DNA from: Eshraghiella sp045542375
Lineage (GTDB): Bacteria; Bacillota; Clostridia; Lachnospirales; Lachnospiraceae
NCBI GenBank assembly: GCA_045542375.1
Contig: JAZQKW010000079.1
Span: 1-11,067, forward strand
Direction: 5' to 3'
Length of the DNA: 11,067 nucleotides
The first letter of the stretch is position 1; the number at the start of each line of letters is the position of its first letter. Under the pieces are notes generated by a model. The model saw only the letters and a list, made by a program, of their open reading frames with translations, was not told where the DNA came from and ran no database searches. Shown here piece by piece: positions 1 through 7,312 of the stretch. The position numbers and the translations under genes were made by a program.

Positions 1-61
1 GTCTGCAAACGTCCGACGAAGCTTGTTCAAATTATAGAACAAGCGAGGAGTTTTTGCAGAC
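1..61. repeat. Nested intergenic inverted repeat
   Basis: Two dyads are nested. The outer arms, GTCTGCAAA at 1-9 and TTTGCAGAC at 53-61, are perfect 9-bp complements. The inner arms, GCTTGTTC at 21-28 and GAACAAGC at 37-44, are perfect 8-bp complements around an AT-rich 8-base loop. Unpaired stretches of 11 and 8 bases separate the two stems. No T-run follows on either side within the visible sequence, so it is not a standard intrinsic terminator. It could be a dispersed palindromic element, a structured RNA end or a protein site. It may extend left of the window. Confidence 0.55.
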
Positions 62-342
62 TGGCGTTTAATAAACATATTGCACAGCTTCTATGACAAA
101 AAAGAATTTTTGATATGGAAGACTGTGTGCCCATAAAACCCTTCAGGATAGCATGTAACTTTATAAAAGCCAAAGTTATTTCAACAAAACGGATAACAAA
201 GCTTACGTTTTTCTCAAATGCACTCAAAAACCGTATAGTAGCTTTTAATGCACATTTTGATACGAATCACTTTGTGAACTGCCGTATATTATTAATCATA
301 TTGCATAATACTATTAAATATATTTTATTTCGGAGGAAAATT
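62..342. other. Non-coding leader region upstream of the dehydrogenase
   Basis: About 280 bases with no gene I can support. The frame of the downstream dehydrogenase stays open leftward to 115, but the translated extension resembles nothing in the dehydrogenase family and lies before the ribosome binding site. The AT-rich stretch around 270-320 presumably holds the promoter of the gene at 343, but I find no well-spaced pair of -35 and -10 hexamers there. Confidence 0.5.
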
Positions 343-1323
343 ATGAAAATTGCTTTTTTTGGCACAAAGCCATATGACAGATTGTGGTTCGAGCCTCTGT
401 GTGGGGATTATTCCTGTGATATACATTTTATTGAGTCCGGCCTGTCAGAGGATACCGTAATCCTTGCAAAAGGTGCCGATGCCATATGTATTTTTGTTAA
501 TGATTATGTTACTGAAGATATTGCAAAAGAACTCGAAGATATTGGAATAAAACTCATACTTCTCAGATGTGCAGGATATAACAATGTGGATTTAACTGCT
601 ACTAATGCTCACAACATAACTGTACAGAGAGTTCCCAGCTACTCTCCTTCGGCAGTTGCAGAATTTTCCATTGCAGCAATGTTATCCGTCAATCGTCACA
701 TTCACAGGGCCTACTCAAGAACAAGAGATTTTAATATGAGTATCAATGGTCTTATGGGACAGGATTTAAACGGTAAAATAGCAGGTGTTATCGGGACAGG
801 AAAAATAGGGCAGTGTATGATTGATATCTTCAATGGTTTTCACATGAAGGTCCTTGCTTATGACCCATTTCCTAATGAAAATCTTGATGTTATATATGTC
901 CCTCTTGAAGAACTTTTTGAGCGTTCGGATTTTATATCCTTACATTGTCCATTGACCAAAGATACCTATCATATTATCAACCGCATATCGATTTCACTTA
1001 TGAAACCAGGGGTAATAATTGCTAACACTTCAAGGGGACCTTTGATTGAATCCGTTGCTCTTGTAGATGGTCTTAAAAGTGGAAAAATCGGTGGCGTTGC
1101 TCTTGATGTGTACGAGGAAGAGGATGAAGTATTTTACGAGGATTTTTCTAATGAGATTATACAGGATGACGTGCTCTCAAGGTTGTGCACCTTACCTAAT
1201 GTGCTGATTACTTCCCATATGGGATTCTTTACAAAAGAAGCTATGCACGCAATTGCTACAACCACCCTGCAAAATGCAAGAGATTTTGAAAATGGAAATA
1301 AGCTTGTGAATGTAGTGAGGTAA
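343..1323 (+). CDS. D-2-hydroxyacid dehydrogenase, D-lactate dehydrogenase type
   Basis: NAD-dependent cytosolic oxidoreductase of 326 residues, most likely reducing pyruvate to D-lactate in fermentation. The start at 343 is chosen because CGGAGG lies about 6 bases upstream and family similarity begins there (MKIAFFGTKPYD). The N-terminal part is the substrate-binding lobe. The Rossmann NAD-binding motif GTGKIG is at about 151-156. The family's catalytic arginine is R231 in TSRG, the acidic residue is in the DVYEEE stretch (about 255-260), and the catalytic histidine is H292 in SHMG. The segment at about 265-285 (EDFSN, IIQDD) is typical of fermentative D-lactate dehydrogenases rather than phosphoglycerate dehydrogenases. 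Length fits the family (about 330). It appears to be a single-gene unit ending at a hairpin. Substrate is inferred; a related 2-ketoacid is possible. Confidence 0.9.
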   Translation: MKIAFFGTKPYDRLWFEPLCGDYSCDIHFIESGLSEDTVILAKGADAICIFVNDYVTEDIAKELEDIGIKLILLRCAGYNNVDLTATNAHNITVQRVPSYSPSAVAEFSIAAMLSVNRHIHRAYSRTRDFNMSINGLMGQDLNGKIAGVIGTGKIGQCMIDIFNGFHMKVLAYDPFPNENLDVIYVPLEELFERSDFISLHCPLTKDTYHIINRISISLMKPGVIIANTSRGPLIESVALVDGLKSGKIGGVALDVYEEEDEVFYEDFSNEIIQDDVLSRLCTLPNVLITSHMGFFTKEAMHAIATTTLQNARDFENGNKLVNVVR

Positions 1324-1329
1324 AAGAAA

Positions 1330-1366
1330 ACAGACTTATTTGCATATGCTTTGTAAATAAGTCTGT
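1330..1366. terminator. Hairpin between convergent genes
   Basis: A perfect 12-bp inverted repeat, ACAGACTTATTT at 1330-1341 and AAATAAGTCTGT at 1355-1366, with a loop containing the palindrome GCATATGC. Read on the minus strand the stem is followed by TTTTCTTTTA, so it best fits an intrinsic terminator of the DUF2752 gene. Read on the plus strand it lies 6 bases after the dehydrogenase stop but lacks a good T-run. It probably serves both genes. Confidence 0.7.
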
Positions 1367-1391
1367 ATATCGTTATGCATTGTAAAATTAT

Positions 1392-1736
1392 TTAACTAAG
1401 CAACCCGCCTATGAATAGTCTATAAATATAATAAATACAATTTATTATTAAAATAATAATGAGAAAATTATTTACAAATTTCTTATTGTTTATAAATTCT
1501 TCATTTAATTTAAGAGCAATTGACAACACTAAAAAAACTGCCATAATGTTATATGAACAATATAATTTAATATCAAACCTTAACAGAGCTATCATTGCTC
1601 TTGTTACCCCACAGGTAGGACATGGAATTCCAACAAAAAATCTTATTGGACACTTTATGTCTAAACATATATATATAGCAATAACTATTATATATAGCAA
1701 ATTAATTCTACAAATTTTTTTTAACTTCAAGTACAA
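1392..1736 (-). CDS. DUF2752 family small membrane protein
   Basis: A 114-residue, very hydrophobic protein of unknown function. It carries the DUF2752 signature CPTCGVTRA at about 39-47, preceded by another cysteine-proline pair at 29-30. Predicted membrane segments lie at about 12-26, 62-76 and 90-108, so it should be an inner-membrane protein. Length is in the usual range for the family. The start is doubtful: the first possible codon is TTG at 1736, there is no clear Shine-Dalgarno sequence, and an in-frame TAA lies immediately before it. No ATG lies before the second membrane segment. Base composition is far more AT-rich than the housekeeping genes around it, and it sits beside a broken phage-type gene, so this may be acquired or decaying DNA. 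Transcription likely ends at the hairpin at 1330-1366. Confidence 0.75.
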   Translation of the reverse strand: MYLKLKKICRINLLYIIVIAIYICLDIKCPIRFFVGIPCPTCGVTRAMIALLRFDIKLYCSYNIMAVFLVLSIALKLNEEFINNKKFVNNFLIIILIINCIYYIYRLFIGGLLS

Positions 1737-1854
1737 TTATATCAAAGACATCAAGTTATTAAAATTCTTTTGATAAAACGTTTGAACAATTATTTTGCCC
1801 ATTTTCGAATAATACACATTAACTTCGGTGGAACTACACGATTTAAGATTATAA

Positions 1855-2876
1855 CTATGTAAGTTTTATCTCCTCATTTTTTAATAATTTATCAATCAAT
1901 ATTTTATACTTTCCAATCCCAAAATCTTCTACTATACTTGTCACCCTTGCACCTGCATCCTTAGAAGATGCTCCGCATAAAAAGATTCTCTCATCCTCCG
2001 TACCATAATCAAGAACAATAAATCTGTCATGATAGATTCCACCTGTCATTTTAAGGGTCATTTTTATTGACGGATATTCAGCACAAAAGTCCTTATATTC
2101 AACACTATGTAGTCTTCCACCAACATTATCGCTAAAAAGAGTTATATCAACTCCGCCAGGAGCATTTTCAACAGCACTAATGTACGTAAGCCGATATAAT
2201 TATCTATTACATAAATAGTTTTCTTTGCTTGCGAATATATCTCTGAATACGCTAAATCAGCAGTACAATACTTTGTGTTGTACATCAGCCAACCATTATC
2301 TTCATCATCAACAAAACTATTCATCATATCTGCCAAATCAGACTTCGTAACAACGTCACTAAGTTGATCCATAACATCGCTCATCTGTTTCTCAAGAGAA
2401 CCCATATCTGATTTTAGTTTGGCAATATCACGTACACTTTCTGCTGTCTGCATAGAAAGCTGGATGTACTCTCTCTGCCCTATTAATTCCCTATTATCGA
2501 TTATATAATCTTTCATTTTCTTAAAAGTACGTATCAACGCCTTGCTCTGCTTAATCGCAAGTTCTCCTCTAAGGACTGTCATCAACATATAAATCCCTTG
2601 CTCTGTAAATACCTTCGGCAGTTTTCTTCTTCCACCCCAACTTGATGTCAAATTTTTTGACATCAAGTTGGCAAACTCTTCCTTAGTCAACTCAAACATA
2701 AAGTCATCATCAAATTTATCAATATTATTTTTTACCTGCTGATTAAATTTAGTTGTAGTATAACCATATATCTCCGCAAGTTCGAAATCCAACATTACTT
2801 TCTGCCCGCGTACATTATATATTTTTTGATGAATGTTTTCTTCTGAAACAATAGTAATCTCTGTATTTTTTGCCAT
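1855..2876 (-). pseudogene. ORF6N-domain protein with PLD-like C-terminus, frameshifted
   Basis: Read as one gene this is a protein of about 340 residues split by a frameshift. The first part (2876 down to about 2165) starts at ATG 2876 after AGAGG. It holds an ORF6N DNA-binding domain at about 9-125, with the family-typical stretches TSSWGGRRKLP (77-87) and FTEQGIYMLM (90-99), then a likely coiled coil at about 135-185. A segment follows (QAKKTIYVIDNYI, about 216-228) that begins a phospholipase-D-like region. In this frame translation ends at a TAA at 2142. The rest continues in another frame from the AAAA run at 2165-2168 (NAPGGVDITLFSDN onward) and includes HDRFIVLDYG and GASSKDAG before the stop at 1855. 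One extra A in that run would restore the gene. ORF6N proteins are usually phage or mobile-element regulators or antirepressors. The truncated 244-residue product could still be made and bind DNA. A sequencing error is the main alternative. Confidence 0.85.
2638..2670. repeat. Perfect 15-bp inverted repeat inside the ORF6N gene
   Basis: CAACTTGATGTCAAA at 2638-2652 and TTTGACATCAAGTTG at 2656-2670 are exact reverse complements separated by three T residues. The repeat covers codons 69-80 of the ORF6N domain. In mRNA it would form a strong hairpin, and in DNA it is a good two-fold symmetric protein site. Confidence 0.85.
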
Positions 2877-3008
2877 AAAATCCTCTTTCTCCTTTTTATG
2901 AAATTAAGTTCAATTGGGTTCTTTCATAGGCTGAGGAATGAATTTCCCGCAGTGTGATATTTAAAGAACGTTAGAATCGTTGACACCGGATTCGGTGCTG
3001 TTGAATGT

Positions 3009-3037
3009 AGTCTACTACCTGTAGTATATAAAGTCAA
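3009..3037 (-). promoter_or_regulatory. Possible promoter of the ORF6N gene, with a dyad in the spacer
   Basis: On the minus strand, TTGACT (3037-3032) is followed after 17 bases by TAGACT (3014-3009). The -10 is weak, with two mismatches to TATAAT. The spacer contains most of the dyad TACTAC-CT-GTAGTA (3013-3026), which overlaps a second dyad GTAG-TCTA-CTAC (3007-3018). That arrangement would suit a repressor. The leader to the ATG at 2876 would be about 125 bases and contains a small hairpin, CACCG-GATT-CGGTG (2984-2997). Confidence 0.4.
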
Positions 3038-3050
3038 TATCTTCCCCTAA

Positions 3051-3083
3051 TAAAAAGAACGCGGCATCCACATGTCGCGTTCT
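3051..3083 (-). terminator. gltA: Intrinsic terminator of citrate synthase
   Basis: The arms AGAACGCGGCAT (3056-3067) and ATGTCGCGTTCT (3072-3083) pair with a 4-base loop. In the minus-strand RNA there is one A-C mismatch four pairs from the loop. On that strand the stem is followed by TTTTTA, and it lies 14 bases after the citrate synthase stop. Confidence 0.85.
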
Positions 3084-3097
3084 CGTATAACATTTTC

Positions 3098-4489
3098 CTA
3101 TCTGTCTTCAATATCCACATAATCCTTGTGGTGTCCAACATATTTATATGCAGGACGGATTATTTTGCCCTTGTTAACCAGCTCTTCAAGTCTGTGAGCA
3201 CTCCATCCTGATATTCTTGCGATGGCAAAAATAGGAGTAAATAACTCCTCAGGAATTCCAAGCATCTCATATACGAAGCCACTATAGAAATCCACATTAG
3301 CACAGATTGGCTTAAGTGTATTTCTTGAAGCAGCTACAAGCTTTTTAGATATTCCTTCTATTCTCTCAAGGAGCTCATATTCCTTAGTACGTCCCTTCTC
3401 CACTGAAAGCGCCTCGGCATATTCCTTAAGAAGCACTTCACGAGGGTCAGAAACCGTGTAAACAGCATGACCAACACCATAGATAAGTCCGGCGTTGTCA
3501 AAAGCCTCTTTGTTAAGAATCTTCTGAAGATATGCTGAAAGCTCCTCTTCATCTTCCCAATCCTTAACATTCATCTTAATATCATCAAACATAGCTTTAA
3601 CCTTGCTGTTAGCACCACCATGCTTTGGTCCCTTAAGAGATGCAATTGATGCAGCCACCGTAGAATATGTATCTGTTCCCGAAGATGTAACTACGTGGTT
3701 GGTAAAGGTTGAATTATTACCACCACCGTGCTCTGCGTGAAGAACAAGTGCCACGTCAAGAACCTTAGCTTCAAGCTCAGTGTACTTGCCGTCAGGTCTT
3801 AACATACGAAGAATATTCTCTGCTGTAGAACATTCAGGGTCCGGATTACGAATAATAAGTACGTCATTCTTCTTAAAGTGCATATAGGATTGATATGCAA
3901 AAACAGAAATCGCAGGCATCTTAGCAATAAGCTGTAAAGACTGTCTTAATACATTAGCAACTGAAATGTCCTCCGGACACTCATCATATGAATAAAGAGT
4001 TACAATACTTTTCTCAAGTGCATTCATAATATTAGCGCTTGGTGCCTTCATAATAACGTCACGAACAAAGTGACCCGACAATTCTCTAAAATCACCGATA
4101 ATATTTATGAACTGCTTAAGCTGTGCTTCCGTTGGAAGTGCACCAAACAACAAAAGATAAGTAGCTTCCTCAAATAAGAATCTTCTGTTGCTTCCCTTAT
4201 GAACAAGGTCATTAACATTATGACCCTGATAGTAAAGCTTACCATCACAAGGAACTCTCTCTCCGTCCACAACTTCAAAGCCTACTACATCGGATATTTC
4301 CGTAAGACCTGTAAGTACGCCCTTTCCGCTGCTGTCTCTTAATCCTCTCTTTACATCATAGTCTATATACAGACTTGAATCAATCACACCTGAAGCTCTG
4401 CAATAGTTAACCAACTCCTCAAACTGAGTGTTAAGCTCAGGCTTCAATTCCATCATTTCTTTGTTAGTCAAAATTTCTGCCTCCATCAT
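3098..4489 (-). CDS. gltA: Citrate synthase (citrate/2-methylcitrate synthase family)
   Basis: Condenses oxaloacetate with acetyl-CoA to citrate in the cytosol, probably to supply 2-oxoglutarate for glutamate synthesis in an anaerobe. The 463 residues include the family's catalytic triad: H290 in GPKHGG, H341 in GVGHAVY and D400 in ANVDFYSG. Other conserved parts are HAEHGGGN (251-258), the DPR after H341 (348-350) and the C-terminal RPAYKYVG. The N-terminal part is about 40 residues longer than in short bacterial forms, which is common in clostridial versions. The start at 4489 follows AGAGG with a 7-base spacing; a second ATG comes right after it, so the start could be one codon later. It has its own promoter and terminator. 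Sequence alone does not exclude 2-methylcitrate synthase activity, but no propionate-catabolism genes are nearby. Confidence 0.95.
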   Translation of the reverse strand: MMEAEILTNKEMMELKPELNTQFEELVNYCRASGVIDSSLYIDYDVKRGLRDSSGKGVLTGLTEISDVVGFEVVDGERVPCDGKLYYQGHNVNDLVHKGSNRRFLFEEATYLLLFGALPTEAQLKQFINIIGDFRELSGHFVRDVIMKAPSANIMNALEKSIVTLYSYDECPEDISVANVLRQSLQLIAKMPAISVFAYQSYMHFKKNDVLIIRNPDPECSTAENILRMLRPDGKYTELEAKVLDVALVLHAEHGGGNNSTFTNHVVTSSGTDTYSTVAASIASLKGPKHGGANSKVKAMFDDIKMNVKDWEDEEELSAYLQKILNKEAFDNAGLIYGVGHAVYTVSDPREVLLKEYAEALSVEKGRTKEYELLERIEGISKKLVAASRNTLKPICANVDFYSGFVYEMLGIPEELFTPIFAIARISGWSAHRLEELVNKGKIIRPAYKYVGHHKDYVDIEDR

Positions 4490-4520
4490 CTATTTACCTC
4501 TGGCAAAATAATCTCGTAAT

Positions 4521-4549
4521 ATTTTACAATAAGGCTCTTAATTTTTCAA
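4521..4549 (-). promoter_or_regulatory. gltA: Sigma-A promoter of citrate synthase
   Basis: On the minus strand, TTGAAA (4549-4544) and TAAAAT (4526-4521) are separated by 17 bases. The leader to the ATG at 4489 is about 25 bases. The -35 begins only 3 bases after the stop of the upstream sugar kinase gene, and no terminator lies between them, so read-through from the upstream operon is also possible. Confidence 0.75.
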
Positions 4550-4552
4550 GGT

Positions 4553-5455
4553 TTAATACTCGTCAAGTAACTTCATTATCTCTGTCTTTGTGGCAAAATC
4601 ATGGGAAAAAGCAGATGCACTGCCTGCACACAGTCCCATAATGAGAGCTTTTTCATAGGACTTACTCTCAAGATATTCCGCTATAAAGCCTGCCACCATT
4701 GAATCACCGGCGCCTACGGTATTAACTATTTTGCCCTGAGGTGGTTTCTCGTCATATACATAACCGTCGTCCGCAACAAAAATTGCACCCTCAGGTCCCA
4801 TTGATACCAAAACATTGCGGGCACCCATCTCCTGTACCTTAATAGCATATTCCATGGCTTCCTTACGGTCCGTTATCTCAATTCCAAATAATTCTGAAAG
4901 CTCATACAAATTAGGCTTAACTAAAAACGGATGGTATGGCAGAACATCCCTTAACTGCTCTCCTGATGCATCAACAATAACAGTGCAACCTTTTTTCTCC
5001 ATATATTCCATAATATCAATATATGTATCCTCAGACAGTCCCTTTGGAATGCTACCTGCAAGAATAAGTACATCATCCGCAGTAATAACTTCCATTTTCT
5101 CATATAACTTCTCAATATCAGCCGGAGTTATAACCGGCCCCTGAGCATTGATTTCCGTCTCATCCTTGGACTGAAGCTTAACATTAATTCTTGAGTCACC
5201 TTCTGCCAATTCAATAAAATCTGTCTCGATTTCTTTTTCCTTAAGCTGCTTCTCAATTTCTTTACCTGTAAATCCGGCAATAAAACCCATTACCTTACTC
5301 TGTACCTCAAGATTCTTAAGCACAAGAGACACATTGATACCCTTCCCACCTACTCGAAGAGAGGTCGCCGACGTACGGTTCAGTGCGCCGGTTCTAAAGT
5401 CGCTCATATTCATTACATAATCAAGTGACGGATTAAACGTAAGTGTATATATCAT
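4553..5455 (-). CDS. pfkB: PfkB-family hexose kinase, probably 1-phosphofructokinase
   Basis: A ribokinase-superfamily sugar-phosphate kinase of 300 residues, the usual length. It most likely phosphorylates fructose-1-phosphate to fructose-1,6-bisphosphate; tagatose-6-phosphate kinase (LacC type) is the close alternative. The N-terminal start MIYTLTFNPSLDY is characteristic of this branch. The first PfkB signature contains GGKGINVS (36-43). KPN (180-182) lies in the nucleotide-binding half. The second signature contains NTVGAGDSMVAGF (245-257), with D251 as the expected catalytic base and GAGD as the anion hole. The start at 5455 follows GGGAGG with a 7-base spacing. It lies 24 bases after the Nudix gene and is probably the last gene of the aroA operon. 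No PTS fructose transporter or regulator gene is in the window, so the substrate stays uncertain. Confidence 0.9.
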   Translation of the reverse strand: MIYTLTFNPSLDYVMNMSDFRTGALNRTSATSLRVGGKGINVSLVLKNLEVQSKVMGFIAGFTGKEIEKQLKEKEIETDFIELAEGDSRINVKLQSKDETEINAQGPVITPADIEKLYEKMEVITADDVLILAGSIPKGLSEDTYIDIMEYMEKKGCTVIVDASGEQLRDVLPYHPFLVKPNLYELSELFGIEITDRKEAMEYAIKVQEMGARNVLVSMGPEGAIFVADDGYVYDEKPPQGKIVNTVGAGDSMVAGFIAEYLESKSYEKALIMGLCAGSASAFSHDFATKTEIMKLLDEY

Positions 5456-5479
5456 AGTGTAACCTCCCTGTGAAAAATA

Positions 5480-5995
5480 TTAATTTTCAAAAACCTGCTT
5501 TATGCTGTCATAGTGCAAAAACACACCCTGCTCGCCAAATGCCTTAATCTCCTCTGCTGTGGCTAACATAAATCCATCTGTTTCACTTTCCTGAGGGTGT
5601 ACCATACTCTCATCAAAATCAAGAATGAATTTATATATATCCACAAAATAATTATCCCCCTTGCCGGGATTCTCTCTGTGATAAGAAAATACATATCCAC
5701 CATCTGCGCCTGATACATCAAGTCCTGTCTCTTCAAGCACTTCTCTTGCTACAGCCTGTTCAGAAGTCTCTCCCGCCATAGCTCCTCCGCCGGATACTTC
5801 CCACCAGCCTGCTGCCCAGGCTTTATCCAAAGCCCTTTTCGTAATAAGGTATCTCCCCTCTTTATTCATAATAACGCCCAAAACAGTAAGATGGTATTCA
5901 TCATCCTTAAGGCACCAGTCATTTCTCTTCATTGTGCGCCCTGTAAGCTGTTTATTGGCATCATATATATCCCAGTATTCTAATTCTTTTCCCAT
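5480..5995 (-). CDS. Nudix hydrolase
   Basis: A 171-residue protein with a complete Nudix box at 70-92: G70, E76, then REVLEETGL (84-92), matching the consensus for metal-dependent hydrolysis of nucleoside-diphosphate-X compounds. The N-terminal stretch EYWDIYDANKQLTGRTMKR resembles the Idi-like or YfcD-like branch. The substrate cannot be told from the sequence, and isopentenyl-diphosphate isomerase activity is not supported. The start at 5995 is chosen over an upstream ATG at 6076 because AAGGAG lies 9 bases before it and the family match starts there; the longer reading would overlap aroA by about 75 bases. It begins 4 bases after the aroA stop, indicating translational coupling, and 24 bases before the sugar kinase. 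A housekeeping or metabolite-repair role in the operon is only a guess. Confidence 0.9.
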   Translation of the reverse strand: MGKELEYWDIYDANKQLTGRTMKRNDWCLKDDEYHLTVLGVIMNKEGRYLITKRALDKAWAAGWWEVSGGGAMAGETSEQAVAREVLEETGLDVSGADGGYVFSYHRENPGKGDNYFVDIYKFILDFDESMVHPQESETDGFMLATAEEIKAFGEQGVFLHYDSIKQVFEN

Positions 5996-5999
5996 CTGA

Positions 6000-7286
6000 T
6001 TAATCTCCTTGTGTAAATCTGTCAAAGATATCAAAATATTTTTCAAAGGTTTTCTTACAGCACATAGGATTATCAATCACAATCCCATCTGCCCTAAGTC
6101 CCAATAAAGACATTGCCATCGCAACTCTATGGTCATCATAGGTCTCAATTCTTGCAGGCTTAACCTCCCCCGGTTTAATATAAATATCATCACCTGCCGT
6201 ATGACATTCAATTCCCACTCTTGTAAGCTCGTTAATAATAGCTTCCATTCGATTACATTCCTGACCCCTTATATGCCCAACATTCCGTATTATCACGTCG
6301 CCTGTTGCGTATGGTGCAATGGCAGCAAGTGTAAGTGCCTGATCTGAAAAATCATTCATATCCACATCAATTCCCGATAGGCATCCATTCTCCGGTCCCG
6401 TAAGGCATATTCCATGGGCAGTTTCTGTAAGAGTACAGCCCATATCCTCTAATAATTTCAAGAACTTCATATCACCCTGCATAGATGAAAAAAATACATT
6501 CTTAACCGTAACACTTCCCCCGGTAATAGCAGCTGCCCCGTAAAAATAGCAGGCAGCGGACACATCTGGCTCAATATAGTAATTTCCAATCGAAATACTC
6601 TGTCCGCCCTTAACTAAATACCCATCTCCGTCAAATTCAACCTCAACCCCAAACTCCTTAAGCATTCTCATTGTAATATTGATATATGCTCCCGTCTTCT
6701 TATCACTTGTAATATCTATTCTGATTCCACTTTCCGTAACAGGTGTAACCATAAGCATTGCACTTAGGAACTGTGTACTCTTACTGATATCCATAGTAAT
6801 ATCCTTACACATTCCTGCGTTGCCCTTGACTCTTACCGGAAGATGACCTGCTGATTTCAGATATTCAAAGGATGCTCCCATCTCCGTAAGAACTCTAAAG
6901 AGCTCCTCCATAGGTCTTCTCTCCATCTGCTCCGAGCATTCAATAACATATTCTCCATCGGACAAAGCAAGCATGGCTGTAAGAAATCTTGCGGCAGTCC
7001 CCGCACTACCTACATTAATCGTTCCTGTTTTGTACGGAATGTTATTACCGCATCCCACAAGCTCCACCCTTGCCGCCGGTTCATCTATCTTAATATCGTA
7101 TCCTAAATCTATGAGACACTGTAAAAAATGTCTTGAGTCATCACTAAAAAGAACACCTTCTAATACTGACTTATTCTCCGATAAAGCTGCTAACAAAAGC
7201 GCTCTGTTAGTCATACTCTTAGAGCCGGGTACAACCACTGTTCCTGAAAGTGGTCTATTAACTTTCTTAACTATGTATTCGTTCAT
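6000..7286 (-). CDS. aroA: 3-phosphoshikimate 1-carboxyvinyltransferase (EPSP synthase)
   Basis: Transfers the enolpyruvyl group of PEP to shikimate-3-phosphate, the sixth step of the shikimate pathway in the cytosol. It has 428 residues, normal for the family. Motifs in order: PGSKSMTNRALLLAAL (20-35), the PEP-binding loop NVGSAGTAARF (91-101), RRPMEEL (123-129), KSTQFLSAM (169-177), EPDVSAACYF (239-248), D315 in NDFSDQA, and the catalytic-region glutamate E343 in GQECNR. Later come TYDDHRVAM (382-390) and CCKKTF (409-414). The start at 7286 follows GGTGA with suitable spacing. The in-frame ATG at 7304 has no ribosome site and would sit almost on the predicted transcription start. No other shikimate genes are in the window. 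The PEP loop has F101 where Escherichia coli AroA has P101. Confidence 0.95.
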   Translation of the reverse strand: MNEYIVKKVNRPLSGTVVVPGSKSMTNRALLLAALSENKSVLEGVLFSDDSRHFLQCLIDLGYDIKIDEPAARVELVGCGNNIPYKTGTINVGSAGTAARFLTAMLALSDGEYVIECSEQMERRPMEELFRVLTEMGASFEYLKSAGHLPVRVKGNAGMCKDITMDISKSTQFLSAMLMVTPVTESGIRIDITSDKKTGAYINITMRMLKEFGVEVEFDGDGYLVKGGQSISIGNYYIEPDVSAACYFYGAAAITGGSVTVKNVFFSSMQGDMKFLKLLEDMGCTLTETAHGICLTGPENGCLSGIDVDMNDFSDQALTLAAIAPYATGDVIIRNVGHIRGQECNRMEAIINELTRVGIECHTAGDDIYIKPGEVKPARIETYDDHRVAMAMSLLGLRADGIVIDNPMCCKKTFEKYFDIFDRFTQGD

Positions 7287-7312
7287 ATTATCACCATTAA
7301 ACATATAGTATC

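Noticed and set aside
1..61. Left-edge repeat as part of a CRISPR array
   Set aside because: There is only one unit, no regular spacer-repeat pattern and no cas genes.
27..227. Minus-strand open frame of 66 codons in the left intergenic region
   Set aside because: No ribosome site and no recognisable domain, and its end falls inside the inverted repeat. Probably chance.
115..342. N-terminal extension of the dehydrogenase frame back to an ATG at 115
   Set aside because: The strong ribosome site at 331-336 and the start of family similarity at 343 set the start. The extension has no recognisable sequence.
1459..1773. Plus-strand open frame of 104 codons
   Set aside because: It lies antisense to the DUF2752 gene, which has a clear family motif. 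Open frames are common by chance in such AT-rich DNA.
2160..2172. Programmed -1 frameshifting to make the full ORF6N/PLD protein
   Set aside because: The codons read TTG-AAA-ATG, which is not a classical X-XXY-YYZ slippery site, and I see no downstream pseudoknot. A deleted A is simpler.
4815..5144. Plus-strand open frame inside the sugar kinase gene
   Set aside because: Antisense shadow of a complete PfkB-family gene. The same reason applies to the plus-strand frames at 6129-6347 and 6973-7308 inside aroA.
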